From positions 17,991,204-18,055,203 of the forward strand of contig JABAKD010000010.1 of the NCBI GenBank assembly GCA_012845835.1: a stretch of 64,000 bases of DNA, written 5' to 3'. A model generated the notes under the pieces. That model saw nothing but the letters and a program-made list of their open reading frames with translations. It was not told the origin of the DNA and made no database searches. Source of the DNA: Undaria pinnatifida (Eukaryota; Sar; Phaeophyceae; Laminariales; Alariaceae). Shown here one piece after another: positions 23,501-33,954 of the stretch. A program made the position numbers and the translations under genes. Numbering within the stretch: the stretch's first letter is position 1; each line of letters begins with the position of its first letter.

Positions 23501-26500
23501 CTAGCTCGTTAGGGTCCTCTGTTGTTGACGCCCGCTTCAGCGTTCCGGCGTATCTCACGCCTCCAGTGCCACAATTTCGGTGCTGCCTTTCTCCGCCTTC
23601 TCGCGACTTGTTTGGGTAGCAAAGAAAGTGCGCAGGCCCAAGCACAGTCAGTTCCTAGTCGATGACATAGTGAGTGATAGAGCGTCCCCGTGGGGACGTA
23701 GGAGTAGGTGGCGCTGGGTAGCTGTCTCCTCATGGTTGATGGTGTCTCATCCATAGTTGCGCCACAGCTTAAGACACAAGGCAGACAATATCGCACTCTA
23801 AAGGACAGCGAGAGGAGCGGTTGTCACCTATATTCTCGCCCTCCTTTGACAGTTTCCGAGGTGACTATGACATCTACTATCCCGTGGTTCGCTCAACCAT
23901 GGCATGGTTTTGATATCAAATCTAGTATATCCATCCACGTAGAGAAAACGGTCGAGCGGAGATTCGGCGAATAAAACCAGGACAACAACTCCCCCCCGTA
24001 AAGACGTTTGAAGCATGCAATTGCACTGGCGACCGACCTTGTCGCGCTTCCTTCTCATAGCACCCTTTCACTCGATTCAATGCGACAATACCCCCCCCCA
24101 AATGGTGCGAACAACGCTCCGAAGGGAAACCGACATCGTCGTGTGGAACACCCCCCCCGCGTCGCACCATATGCACGGAAGCGAAAATACACGGCGGTGC
24201 TCACTCAACCGCACGACAACACGAAGCGCATTTACGGTAGGTCTACCCTGCAGTACACAAAGTATTAAAGTTTCCCCGTCGGGGTATGGTTGGCTTAAAA
24301 AAGACCCAGCGGTGTCGCAGGACAAAAAGGGGAACGCGCTCGTTCCTGTGAACCTCGTTTACCAGGTAGCAGGCCAAACAATAAATATGTTCTTAAGACG
24401 AAAGAAAAAGCAGCCAACGTGCAAGTACCGCACAAGTAACAGCGATTGGCCAGCCCAGACGAGTTTATATGTACATTCCTCTATTGCTGTACCATCTGAA
24501 ATACGCTAGGCATACCGCAGTGCCATCTACAATATTACAATAGGTATTTCACAGTACGTCTCGCACTACAGCAGGTACGCTGTGCTACCGTCAGTAGAAC
24601 CGTACTCAACGGCACACGGCAGTACCACCTCCCCAACAGCGGATCTACCGTAGTACCACTTACACTACAGCAGGGTCTACTGCAACGCGATACACAGTAC
24701 AGTAGCACCATCTACAGCATACTACTGTAGGTCTATTTACAATGCGAAAGCAAAGAAAGCGGAAAACAGTCGGAGACGCCGGGAGGCCGCTATTTCAAAA
24801 CCCGGCGTCAACGATTCGTGCACACCGCAACAGGGGCAAGCCCGTTGTGCAAACCGTGACTTTTTTGCCTCAAAAGACGACGCGAGATCGCGAGAACTTT
24901 CTCATTCACTCTCACCCACCTTCGGTGACACCCCTCGGTGGGGGTAGCGACAACATTGAAGAACCCACCATGCCCAGAAGCAGGCAACACGCGCCTAGGG
25001 CGACGAACATGAACGGTACCCGATCCGTGATCTCCTGCCAGAGTGGTACAAGAGGAGCACGGTTACTTCTAAATCCCGTTGGGGGGGAATACGGGTACGC
25101 ATTTGTTTCTTGCCATAATCATTGACTATTGACCACGCATCCCTTGCGAGACAGGACAGCGGTCCTACTCCTACTAGATATATCTCCAACGTTTGGGCGA
25201 TCATTACGTTTTGATCACGCCGCTGTAGGGGCAGAAACCTGTGCTGTTCTTGGGCGAAAGGGGGCGTGAGCACGTTGATTCATCCGGTCTTTGCAACGCT
25301 AGTTCTGCGCGCACTGCGATGGCAGACCTAGCGATATCGGGACTTTTGAGAGCGGCCATGGTACAGACGGCGTTGCCGGTGAGACGACGACTGAGCCATA
25401 CCCTCCAGAAACGCACTCCACCTCGTCCCCTTCTTGACACTTTGAGAACTACGTCCATGTTTTGGGGACATATTGATGATGATCATTATGCTGTGTTTTT
25501 CCTGAGAGCTAGTCTATGGTCACGCAAACATAAAAAAGGAGTACGGTAGTCGGACACCATCCTACTTCTTTACCTTCCCGTAGTACCCTGTCGAGGGGTC
25601 AGGGCTGACATTGCCCGGGTTCACAACCACCGTCGCTACTGCGTCGAACACCGCCGCACTGGCGCCGAATCCCGCCAAGATGAAGCCCGACACCTTGCCC
25701 TTGCTGTCTGGCATCCACGCGTATCCGCACACCAGCGGACACGTGTACCTAGGGTTTGAGAAGCAAGGTGTATGCCGATTACAGTAGTATTTCGTGGCCT
25801 CCGACAATGTACCGTACCGTACGAAAACGACTCCTCTGTTTTATTCCGTACTTTATCCTAGATGTTTCTTGCTTTTGGCGCAAAAAATGTCGGGATAACG
25901 AGTGACAAAAAACGAATTTATAGGCGTCTCGTGTACGGCAAGAGAAACATACGTTCGAAACAGCACTCTGCCTTCTTCCGCGCACGATCATGAGACCTCA
26001 AAACTGCGAAATCCTGGATTTTCTTTCCCCCCGAACGGCTGATTCGCGTGCTGCAGCATGTGCGATATCTGTCATTGTACTTCTGCCGTTTGCCGTCTCC
26101 CGTGCGTGGGGTAACCACCACGCCGTGCTACGATGGAGTAGTTGTGCCTAAAGACGGGGTTTACTCCCTTAAGCCTAAGATTGTTTTGTATCAGATGGAC
26201 TGCCGATTAACGTCTTGGTTTTACACAATCTCGCACGCATCACGCTCTCAACGCATTCGGTGGCTGCTCACTCTGCTTTCTCTGGTTTACTATCTTTACC
26301 CAGAGACCGATGGTGCCTAAGTATTTAGTTTTCTCTTATTTCTACCGAATACCATGCTGGTGCCAATTGTCTTTGATATACCTGGGAATTATTATCTTCG
26401 TCAAGTACGCTGCTGGTGCCTGTTTCATATGCCTTTTACCACCGGAAGAATGATCCCTTACTAATTCCAAGCAGCGTGGTACAGGTCTAAAGGGGTTCAC

Positions 26501-26767
26501 AGTGACCATTCACAACAATTACTGGCTCACGCTATTCCCGAGCCGACGCCAAACAGGGAGTACATTGCCGTCAGTTGCGCCACCGTCGTGGCTTGTGAAC
26601 AGGCTAGCATTGAGATAACCACCAAGGACACACCCGCCATGGCGGACCCTCGAAAGCCTAGGCGGGTCTGAATCGGCCCCACGAATGGGGCAGACATCGA
26701 ATACCCCAGGTAACCACAAGCGTAGACCATGGTAGTCTCCTGCATTGTCACCGAAGCATCAAATAAT
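17546..26767 (-). CDS. OFA-family MFS transporter (seven exons recognised)
   Basis: Exons on the minus strand: 26,767-26,531; 25,748-25,574; 25,034-24,920; 21,569-21,003; 19,992-19,869; 18,609-18,487; 17,804-17,546 (TAG). All six introns are GT-AG and all junction phases agree, giving 532 residues with no stop. Blocks in order: ACGYLGYSMSAPFVGPIQTR, GYAWMPDSKGKVSGFILAGF, VVVNPGNVSPDP, EITDRVPFMFVALG, a long variable cytosolic loop in exon 5, TM7, SYKSIGQHIFTNGDQFLSIL, NASGRILGGISVDRFGR, YGSNFAIYPTLVADFFGNTT. This is the oxalate:formate/monocarboxylate antiporter-like group of the major facilitator superfamily, a membrane carrier; the substrate is unknown. The N-terminal exon with TM1 was not found; a weak candidate start is at 27,480. 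Introns measure about 782, 539, 3,350, 1,010, 1,259 and 682 bp. Confidence 0.9.
18055..18345. repeat. (CTC)n and (CTACTG)n microsatellites in the last intron
   Basis: An imperfect CTC run (about 18,064-18,186) passes directly into a CTACTG/GCTACT run. Leu- and Ser-runs read from it are translation artefacts. Confidence 0.95.
18816..19031. repeat. Pentanucleotide satellite (CCGAA)n in an intron
   Basis: About 40 copies of CCGAA with few substitutions, in the intron between exons 19,869 and 18,609. Reads as Asn-Arg-Thr-Glu-Pro in every frame, so long open frames here are not genes. Confidence 0.95.
19248..19583. repeat. 168-bp tandem duplication in an intron
   Basis: GATAATGGGCTCGACAAAAG begins at 19,248 and again at 19,416, and the two units are nearly identical. 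Confidence 0.9.
21540..21985 (-). repeat. Tandem copies of a splice acceptor plus exon start
   Basis: The start of the 21,569 exon (minus strand CAGGGCCTGCCGGCGTCTAC) has degenerate copies at about 21,653-21,680, 21,754-21,787 and 21,950-21,982. Two of them keep an AG directly before the GCC/GGCC, preceded by T-rich sequence. Translations run GPAGVYSKLTSG, GPVGVYSKL and GPTGVCSKLSSD. The unit is near 100 bp. Confidence 0.65.
22185..23950. repeat. Three dispersed copies of a ~300-bp repeat
   Basis: Copies at about 22,185-22,480, 22,745-23,010 and 23,685-23,950 share GTGGGGAC/GTGGGGGC, GCTGT.TCCTCATG.TT.ATGGTG, AGGCAGACA.TAT, a CCTCCTTTG or CCTCTTTCA block and ATC.A.GTAGA. All lie in the 3.35-kb intron. 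The first copy runs on to a GGGGTCGAAGACGCGGCTAT tail at about 22,555. Confidence 0.65.
23085..23275. mobile_element. MITE-like element in an intron
   Basis: Second copy of the element at 13,260-13,535. It begins with the palindrome CACTCGCATGAGTG and has ACTCGCGCGAGT towards the other end. No coding capacity. Confidence 0.45.
24490..24745. repeat. CAGTACCATCTAC-type low-complexity stretch
   Basis: Degenerate repeats of cagtaccAtctac / ctacagca within the long intron, just before exon 24,920-25,034 on the plus axis. No coding potential. Confidence 0.5.
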
Positions 26768-27370
26768 CTGCAGAATACCACACAATCGGAGCGCCAAAAC
26801 ATACGGGGAGGAGAGTGAAACACATCATGAAACAAATGGGCAGGGTGGACGATTGAGCGCTGTCGAGGTTGAATAAGAGAAGCGATGGGCGCGACGCTGT
26901 CTGGCAGCACGGACACCCACGAGCAAGACTGCCGTTTGCAACTATTTGTCCCGTGGTCACTCACGCGCAAGGCTACTTCACGCAAACCATTTGCTTGTCC
27001 TATGAGCCTTTGGGTTTTCGTGGATTTCTGTAAGGCATCATAATTTTTCATGTCATTTCATCAATCATTCGGGCTTTGGGCATTACCCAAAGGGCGACGG
27101 GTTTGCCGGGGAAGTTTCTATCCGCCCTCCTTCTCCCTCGATCCGGCTTCTAGTGCGCACCACCGTTGTGCGAAGGGTTCAACAGTCCGTCCTCTCGAAG
27201 ACTTTCACCTTTCTCGTTTTGATCGTGCAAATCGGTTTCACCGCGCTTGGGCCGTGCACGGCCATGTCGGTAGTACAACTTTACTATTAATAGAGATATA
27301 CCACGACCAATGAGCTATACAGTCAGCTCAGTGCTTATATGGGGTTTACCTCTAATTATTTGACAACGCA

Positions 27371-27480
27371 ACCCAACAGTTTGGAACAACCTTGACGGCG
27401 GAGGCTTCAGGCTTCGAGTCTTCATTCATCTCCAAAGGGGTCACTATTTTTTCGGCGTCGTCCAAACTAAAAACTCTCAT
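27371..27480 (-). other. Possible N-terminal coding segment of the transporter
   Basis: An ATG at 27,480 opens MRVFSLDDAEKI..KVVPNCWVAL, an acidic head followed by a PN.W.AL motif like those before TM1 in this carrier family. No TM1 exon with the phase needed to join 26,767 was found, so the link is weak. Confidence 0.2.
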
Positions 27481-28762
27481 TCGCTCGTATTTAAAGCACA
27501 ATTCGGGGTTCGTCCCATACTGCCCGTTTAGTAACCAAGGTACTGCAGGAGTAGCACCTTACCACTTGGCGTCGTCGTACTTGTATTTCGAGACCTTAGC
27601 TCTTCTCCTCTTGGCGTGCTTGCAGCACCGGCAACAAACAGACTTCTTGCGAACACATGCTTGTCTGGATTTTGTCATCCGTTGAGACCTCAGCTGACAT
27701 CGACGTTACTTCTCGAGCTCGCGTGCTACCACAGCACGCACGCTCGACGCCACGATTACTATTTCCTCAACGCCGTCCGCTAATCCCGATTCGCTTAAGG
27801 ATAATAGAGTCAGGCTCCCATTTCAGGATTCTCCTGTTCTCTTTTATCTAAATATTTGTCAACGCCATCCGCTAATCCGGATAGGCTTGGAGACGATAGA
27901 GCCAGGCTCCCGTTTTAGGATGCCTCTGATTTGCTTTAATTTAAAAGCTGGTTAGTCAAGCCGTAGTGATCATTCTGCATCCTCTCTCTCGGTAATACAA
28001 CGGACCAGAAGCGTGTTCAAGCTCGGCTCCCTCCCATCCCTTTCCTAGCTGGGCCGCACGCGGTCGCTAGGCAACCTCAGTATGAGTGCTGCTCCTAGCT
28101 GTGATGCCCCACTTCGACTCCGTCGAGTTTGCTCGACCGTGGTGCCACACACGTTTTATGACGCCAGCCGCCCCTGTCTTTGCAGGCACGTCGCTTTCTC
28201 GGGATGATGGTATCTCGATAGCTGTGCATGCACCACCTTTTGTTAAGCCAGCAACGAGAACCTTGCAAGCCATACACCCTAAGTGTATCCATAGCTTTTC
28301 TTCACTTAGTGCGCTGTCTCTGGCTGCGCTTAAGCGCTTTCGCTTAGCGGCGGCATCCCCGGCTCAAGCTTCCACATGTCATTTGGTAGATCAGCCAGCT
28401 ATAAAAGCCACTTCATATATTGGCACCAATTGCGTCTTTGCTGACAACGCGTGAGAGGCGTAGCATTGCTCATGCAACTCGCGCCGGTGCGCGTGCACAG
28501 CACCATGGCTTTGGGCTCCTCCTGGTGACCTTGATCCTCCCTCTTGCCGTTCGCAGATGCCCCCGAGGCGCCCCTGCGACTTATTTACTTGATGGCAGTG
28601 TTGATATTGACCCCACACTGTAAGCCAATGTTCACCCGTCGTGCATCACACTAAACAACTGTCGAAACCCCCCTAGGTTTTCTCTCCAGCTTAACTTTCT
28701 TCCCCCACCTTTCGGATGGTCCCGTCTTGGTCTTCCTCGTGCCATGAAGACACACTACAGCT
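27481..28762. other. No recognised gene
   Basis: Upstream side of the transporter. CCGCTAATCC recurs at about 27,775 and 27,870 with flanking similarity, a short direct duplication. Several plus-strand frames exist but none resembles a known protein. Promoter elements could not be assigned. Confidence 0.3.
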
Positions 28763-30832
28763 ATGGCGATCAACAAGGGTGAGGAAATGGACTTCGACAG
28801 AACCAGCGAAGACGATCAAGCTCATGCTGCGCTCAACATGACGGACGCTCTAGCGCTTCTTGCGGGAGACCCCACGGCCACCACGTCTTCCCTCGAGGAG
28901 CTGGCAATTTCCCCAGGAACCCTGCGTTGCCGCCCATTTGGGCAGTATACTCCGAGCTTTTCAAGCCCGAGCCGTGAGCCTCGCTTCCCCAACTCGTGCG
29001 CGACCGAGCGCTTGCCACGCCAGGCACCACCGTTTGACGCATCAATGAGCTCGATGAGGCTGCTGCCGTCGCTTAACGCGTTCTAGAAGGCAAGAAATGC
29101 GCCGATGAGCTTGCAGCCGCCGTGGCGCGGAGGAATTCTGCCCAAGATAGCTCGGCCGCTTTCAACGTCACAATGGAGAATCTACGTCAGCAGCTGGCCT
29201 GCACCGGGCGCGAGGTCTCCTCTGCTTCAGCGGCGAATGACGTGTGCGACCGGGAGATCACGGCTGCGGAGCGTGCCGCTGCAGACCTTGTCGTCAGCAG
29301 GCAGTCGCGCTCTTCGCGAGGGCGACCGATCCAGCCCACGCCTACCGAGCGTGAATGAACCCCCTGCGCGCAGAAGCGACATTGCGTGCCGATCCGGGGG
29401 ACTTTTCTCCTAGCCGGGGCTGCCCCGCCGCTCTCCGTTCCCCATTTCGTTCCGCGGTGCGTCGAGGGTCCCCGCCGCATATGAGGCACGGCCGCGTACG
29501 AGGCTTTTCTCGGCGTGAAGATCACTGACTTCATACACAGAACAAAGTGAGACCTCCCACGAAGCAGTGTCACGGTATCCCGCAGACGGCTCATGACCTA
29601 ACGAATATTCTTGTGTAATATCACGGTGTTATCCTGTGGCGCCTGTTTCGGCACATCGAGGCAGCCCCCGCCTCTCGCCCTTTCTCCGACACGGTCTTCG
29701 GTTTGCTTTCGTTCTCCGGGAGGATCATCGATCTCCGCCTGGCCCCTTGTATTTGGCATGACAGGCCGTCACGCCGACGCCCTCAACTCTGCGCTACCGT
29801 GACACCCTGTCTTCTCCACGTCATGGTCGCCGCAACAATGGGTGGCCGCAGCGCTCGAGCGACGGTGGTGGGAGTTCCCGGCATCGGTGGGGAACCCCCA
29901 AGAAAACACGGTGATATCCTGGCAGCCGCCGGTATAAAAATGGGGGTGCGGCTTCGGGCAGCAGCAACGCTCCTGACGGGCGTCAGGGAAAAACGAAAGA
30001 CACCTAGCCCTCCAGCAGCAAGCCTCAAGAAGGCGGAGGTGCCGGATGACTCTTCTAGGATGGTAGCTCTTAAAACAACCAGGCGAGCAATCCCTTTTCT
30101 CGTGGATGTTTCCTTGACTGATGAGTTGTACCTTATTTTGCGTTGTGATTGTATCACCGCTGACCGTACTTTCCTCCTGTCCTCGGTCACCTCGAACGCG
30201 CAACAAGCATACCTTGACGCGGCCGAATCAGAACGCGCGTGCGCCCATGCCTTGCTCGTTCAACGTGCGTACGTCAACGTGACTTCTGGGAAGTCGAGCG
30301 TGTCATCCCCCTTCCCTTGAATCTCTCACAAATCCTCAACACACGAATTTGATGCTGCACCACAACTCACGAGCAGTATCAAATTGGCTCTTTCTGATAT
30401 TTGGTTTTTGTGTGATGGGCACCGGCACAAAGGACTCAGAAGCTGATGATTGGATCCGACGACGGGGAGCGACTCCCCAGTAAGACAGTTATGAAGAACA
30501 TTACAGCTGACAAAATCCCGATCTTCGATCTCACTCGTGTGTTCGAAGATTTCTTCGCCCAGGTACCTCGGCCGGATGCTGGAGTCACCGAACCGGAGAC
30601 TTTCGCGACGCTGCTTCACCATTTGAGTAATCCTTTTGATCATGGGGATAGAGAAGGGGCTCTCAGTAAGCTCCACATTGTTTTGTTCTTTTTAACGGGA
30701 CGCTTTTCTCTGGCTACTGTGGGTGAACTAGCTGAACTTATGAACAAACCACAACAGCCAACAACCTGCATAGCAGTAGTAGCGTCCGTCCCAGGCTGCC
30801 CCTTAGTAACCAACGTACTGCGAAAGTGCTAG
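28763..30832 (+). pseudogene. E3: decayed gag relic related to E1/E2
   Basis: MAINKGEEMDFDRTSEDD at 28,763 opens a gag-like N-terminus. A coiled-coil-like stretch (FNVTMENLRQQLA, ITAAERAAADLV) lies at about 29,160-29,300. A capsid fragment (FATLLHHLSNPFDHGDREG, then ALSKLH) at about 30,600-30,680 aligns with E1 FKQLLQLLTNHVDDGDQG and E2 FTLLLRLLITHFDGVDTE. Frames are broken throughout. No pol, NADAR, LTR or clear knuckle was found; sequence to about 31,900 may belong to it. Confidence 0.6.
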
Positions 30833-32352
30833 CTTATCGGTATCAGCCTACGTTCAGACGGCGGGGAAAGTGATCTCTTACTACAGTAACCGCAAGTGAC
30901 GTGGCACCGAAGGCTTTCTCTTCATTAAAAACAGGACGAAACGCATGGCCACCAACGGTGTATTCCTAATTAAAAGCTGGGCCCAAAAGCACGCCCAACA
31001 CTACCTAAACTCGCTGAGGCGGCGGTGGACGGAAAACCCCTCTCCCCACCAAAACTCCATCGGTCACTCAACTTCCCTCAGACGTCGTGCTCTTCATGCT
31101 GAAGCGGGAAGCTTCGCTCTCGAGACCGTGGCTGGATGAGACATTTGAGGTAAAGTGCAAGGCTATCTCGAAGTGAAAGAGGAGTCAATGCTACTGTTGA
31201 CTCGTTGGCTGACCACGGTGTTCTGAAGCTGCTGCTGTAAACTCCGTGAAAAGCCTATCGGCTGACTTCGAACAGTTCTTGTCACGAGGGCTAAGCTCGG
31301 CACCAAGTGGTGGCATTCTGGAGAAGCCCAGAGGCATTGATGTCCCTGGCAACCCGCCGGGGAAGCCTAGAGGCGCGGACGTGCCGGGCGATCGCAGGTA
31401 GCAAAACAAAATGACTGCCATGCTTGGCCCTTAGCCCTCGAAGAAGAGACTTTTTCAACTCCATTAGCTGCTACCCGCAAGGCCACATGTGCGGCTGCCA
31501 ACAGGAAGGTGACCCACACTGTCATTGTCGCCGAAATCGGAGGGGGCTGGTCCCTCCTCCGGAATCTTTATCAAGTCTTCATCAAGTTGCGGGATGGCCA
31601 GTGTGCCGTGGTGTGATGGTGGTGATGATCCTGATACCCACAAGCAATCAGGCGCAGGGAAGAGATACAACCAGCCAGACTCGAAAGTGCCACGACGGCC
31701 TACGTCCCGCCATTGCGACGCTATTTGTTACTACTGTAGAAATTAGTGGTAATGAGGCGGTAACTTCAATGCCTGCAGTAGTCCAATCTGCGATGCTGGG
31801 TGAGCACGGAAAACACAGGGGGAGACCAGCAAGCGAAAGAACATCAGGCAGCATACCTGGTCATGTGGTAGGTGCGAACTGAACAAACCAACTTGTCATA
31901 AGCTAATATTTTTGTTACGAAAAAGCTTCACCACGCATGTATTATGCGACCTCCCTCCTAGAACTGCAATCACGTTTCGGGGACATATTACTTGGAATTA
32001 GAGCATAGAGGATTTTTCCTCGGAGTTATACGTTTGTACAACTGCAACCAATCACCTTTTCGTTTTTCCAAGAGTGGGAGTTTTTTCAACACTTTTTTTT
32101 TTTTTCATCCCATTTATTTTCCTCGCACTACTCTCGCCCTCCCTCCCAGTAGTATAAATCAGACCCGGGATCACATAGCGGGCCCTCCTCCCCCCTCTCC
32201 ACGATGGTACGTGCTTTCATTGCTATCGCGAGAAGAATTCGGCATTTTCTTCCCTCGTCGACACGCGTCAAGGTGTACCTACTCACGCTGCAAGGCGCTT
32301 TTAGCAGCTAATCGTTTTTTCGCATTTTTTTCAAATAAAGTCAAATCTCACC

Positions 32353-32425
32353 ACGGTGGGAATCGAACTCAGGAACAACGCTGCTAATAGTTTTCGAAGG
32401 TAACCACTAGACCACAGGGGCGACC
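32353..32425 (-). tRNA. tRNA-like sequence (pseudogene or SINE head)
   Basis: The minus strand has a good A box (TGGTCTAGTGGTTA) and B box (GAGTTCGATTCCC), like tRNA-Glu/Asp. The T stem and acceptor stem do not pair properly, so I do not read it as a working tRNA. Confidence 0.35.
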
Positions 32426-32489
32426 GGCTCATTATAACTTGACATATATATTCTACTTGTATATACCTGGTATTGGCATTTATTATTAC

Positions 32490-32765
32490 AAAAAGATACA
32501 CTCCAGCTGTGAGGTCGAAGATTTTGTCGAAACTCATCTTTGCAAGCTGTGTGTGATACTCCGATCTCGCTTATTCCGGGTTTTGAGTCCTCATGTAAGA
32601 TATAGGTCGGCGACTCCCCTTGGAACTACAGTGTAGCTTATCAGGGTCAACAGGGGGGTGTTAGTCAGTCTGTGCGCGGAAATTACAAACCCGTTTTTGA
32701 GGGGGACAAAACCTGACAGCTGTGGAAGGAAATGCATCAGTCAATCAAGTGTATCCTGTACGTGG
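32490..32765 (+). repeat. ~270-bp direct repeat, copy 1
   Basis: Matches 36,195-36,480. Shared blocks: ACACTCCAGCTGTGAG, GTCGAAACTCATCTT, GGTCGGCGACTCCCCTTGGA, GTCAGTCTGTGCGCGGAAA and CCCGTTTTTGAGGGGGACAA. Two shorter partial copies of its tail follow at about 32,850-32,970 and 33,285-33,355. Confidence 0.8.
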
Positions 32766-33410
32766 TATAACCGGTGAGGGGAGGGCGGAGTTTTCAAGGG
32801 CGTGGGGGCCTGGGTTTGAACAAGAAGAGAGAGTGGGGGGGGCGGGATTGAGGGGGTCAACTCAATCTGTGGGTGGAAACTATAAATCCTTCAAGGGGAC
32901 AAATGTGACGGTTGTGGAAGGAATGCACCAGTTTATCATGTATATTCTGTAAGTCGTAGAACCAGTGAGGAGAGGGCGGAGTGTTCGAAGGGGTGAGGGG
33001 GGGGAGGATTGGGGCAAAAGGGTTTTCACCAGCTTTAGATCGCATAGATGAAGGGGCTTGCTATACGCGTGGTTTAGGTCTAGGCGATGGTGCGGGTGGT
33101 GAGGAAGGAGGGTGCGTTCGCGGGGGGTAGAGGGGAATGAATTGGAGCAACGGCATGGACGACTAGAAAGATAATGAGGTGATATCAACTGCGTGGAAGT
33201 GTTTATTACTTTGGCAGATTTCGAATTTAGTTGGGGCGTTTGAACAAGAGGGATCGGGGGGCGGGGGGGCGGGGGGGGGGCGGGACAACTCAATTTGTGC
33301 GCGGAAACTATAAATCAAATCTGACGGTTGTAGCAAGAATACATCACTTTACATAGCCTGCCTGGTATTGTAATTGTTGTTGTTGTCGTCGTTGTTGTTG
33401 TTGTTGCTGT

Positions 33411-33740
<330 letters not shown>

Positions 33741-33954
33741 CCCTGCCCTCCGACAAAAATATAGCGTAGATGATGCTGTTTCGATGTAAGCAGTAGTAGT
33801 ACCTATTGTGAAGTCGAACGATCGCACCTTAATGCAGGGGTATCTTCCGCCAACCATTTGCCCATTTCGTTTCCCCACATCTTCTCCTTTTATCTACTAT
33901 TTCGTTTCTCTATACCAGGTATATGTTTTAGCGGAGAGTCTGCCTTAATCCTCA

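Noticed and set aside
26748-26960. Hydrophobic minus frame (ICFMMCFTLLPVCFGAPIVW) as the missing TM1 exon
   Set aside because: Its frame and the available splice sites do not join the 26,767 exon.
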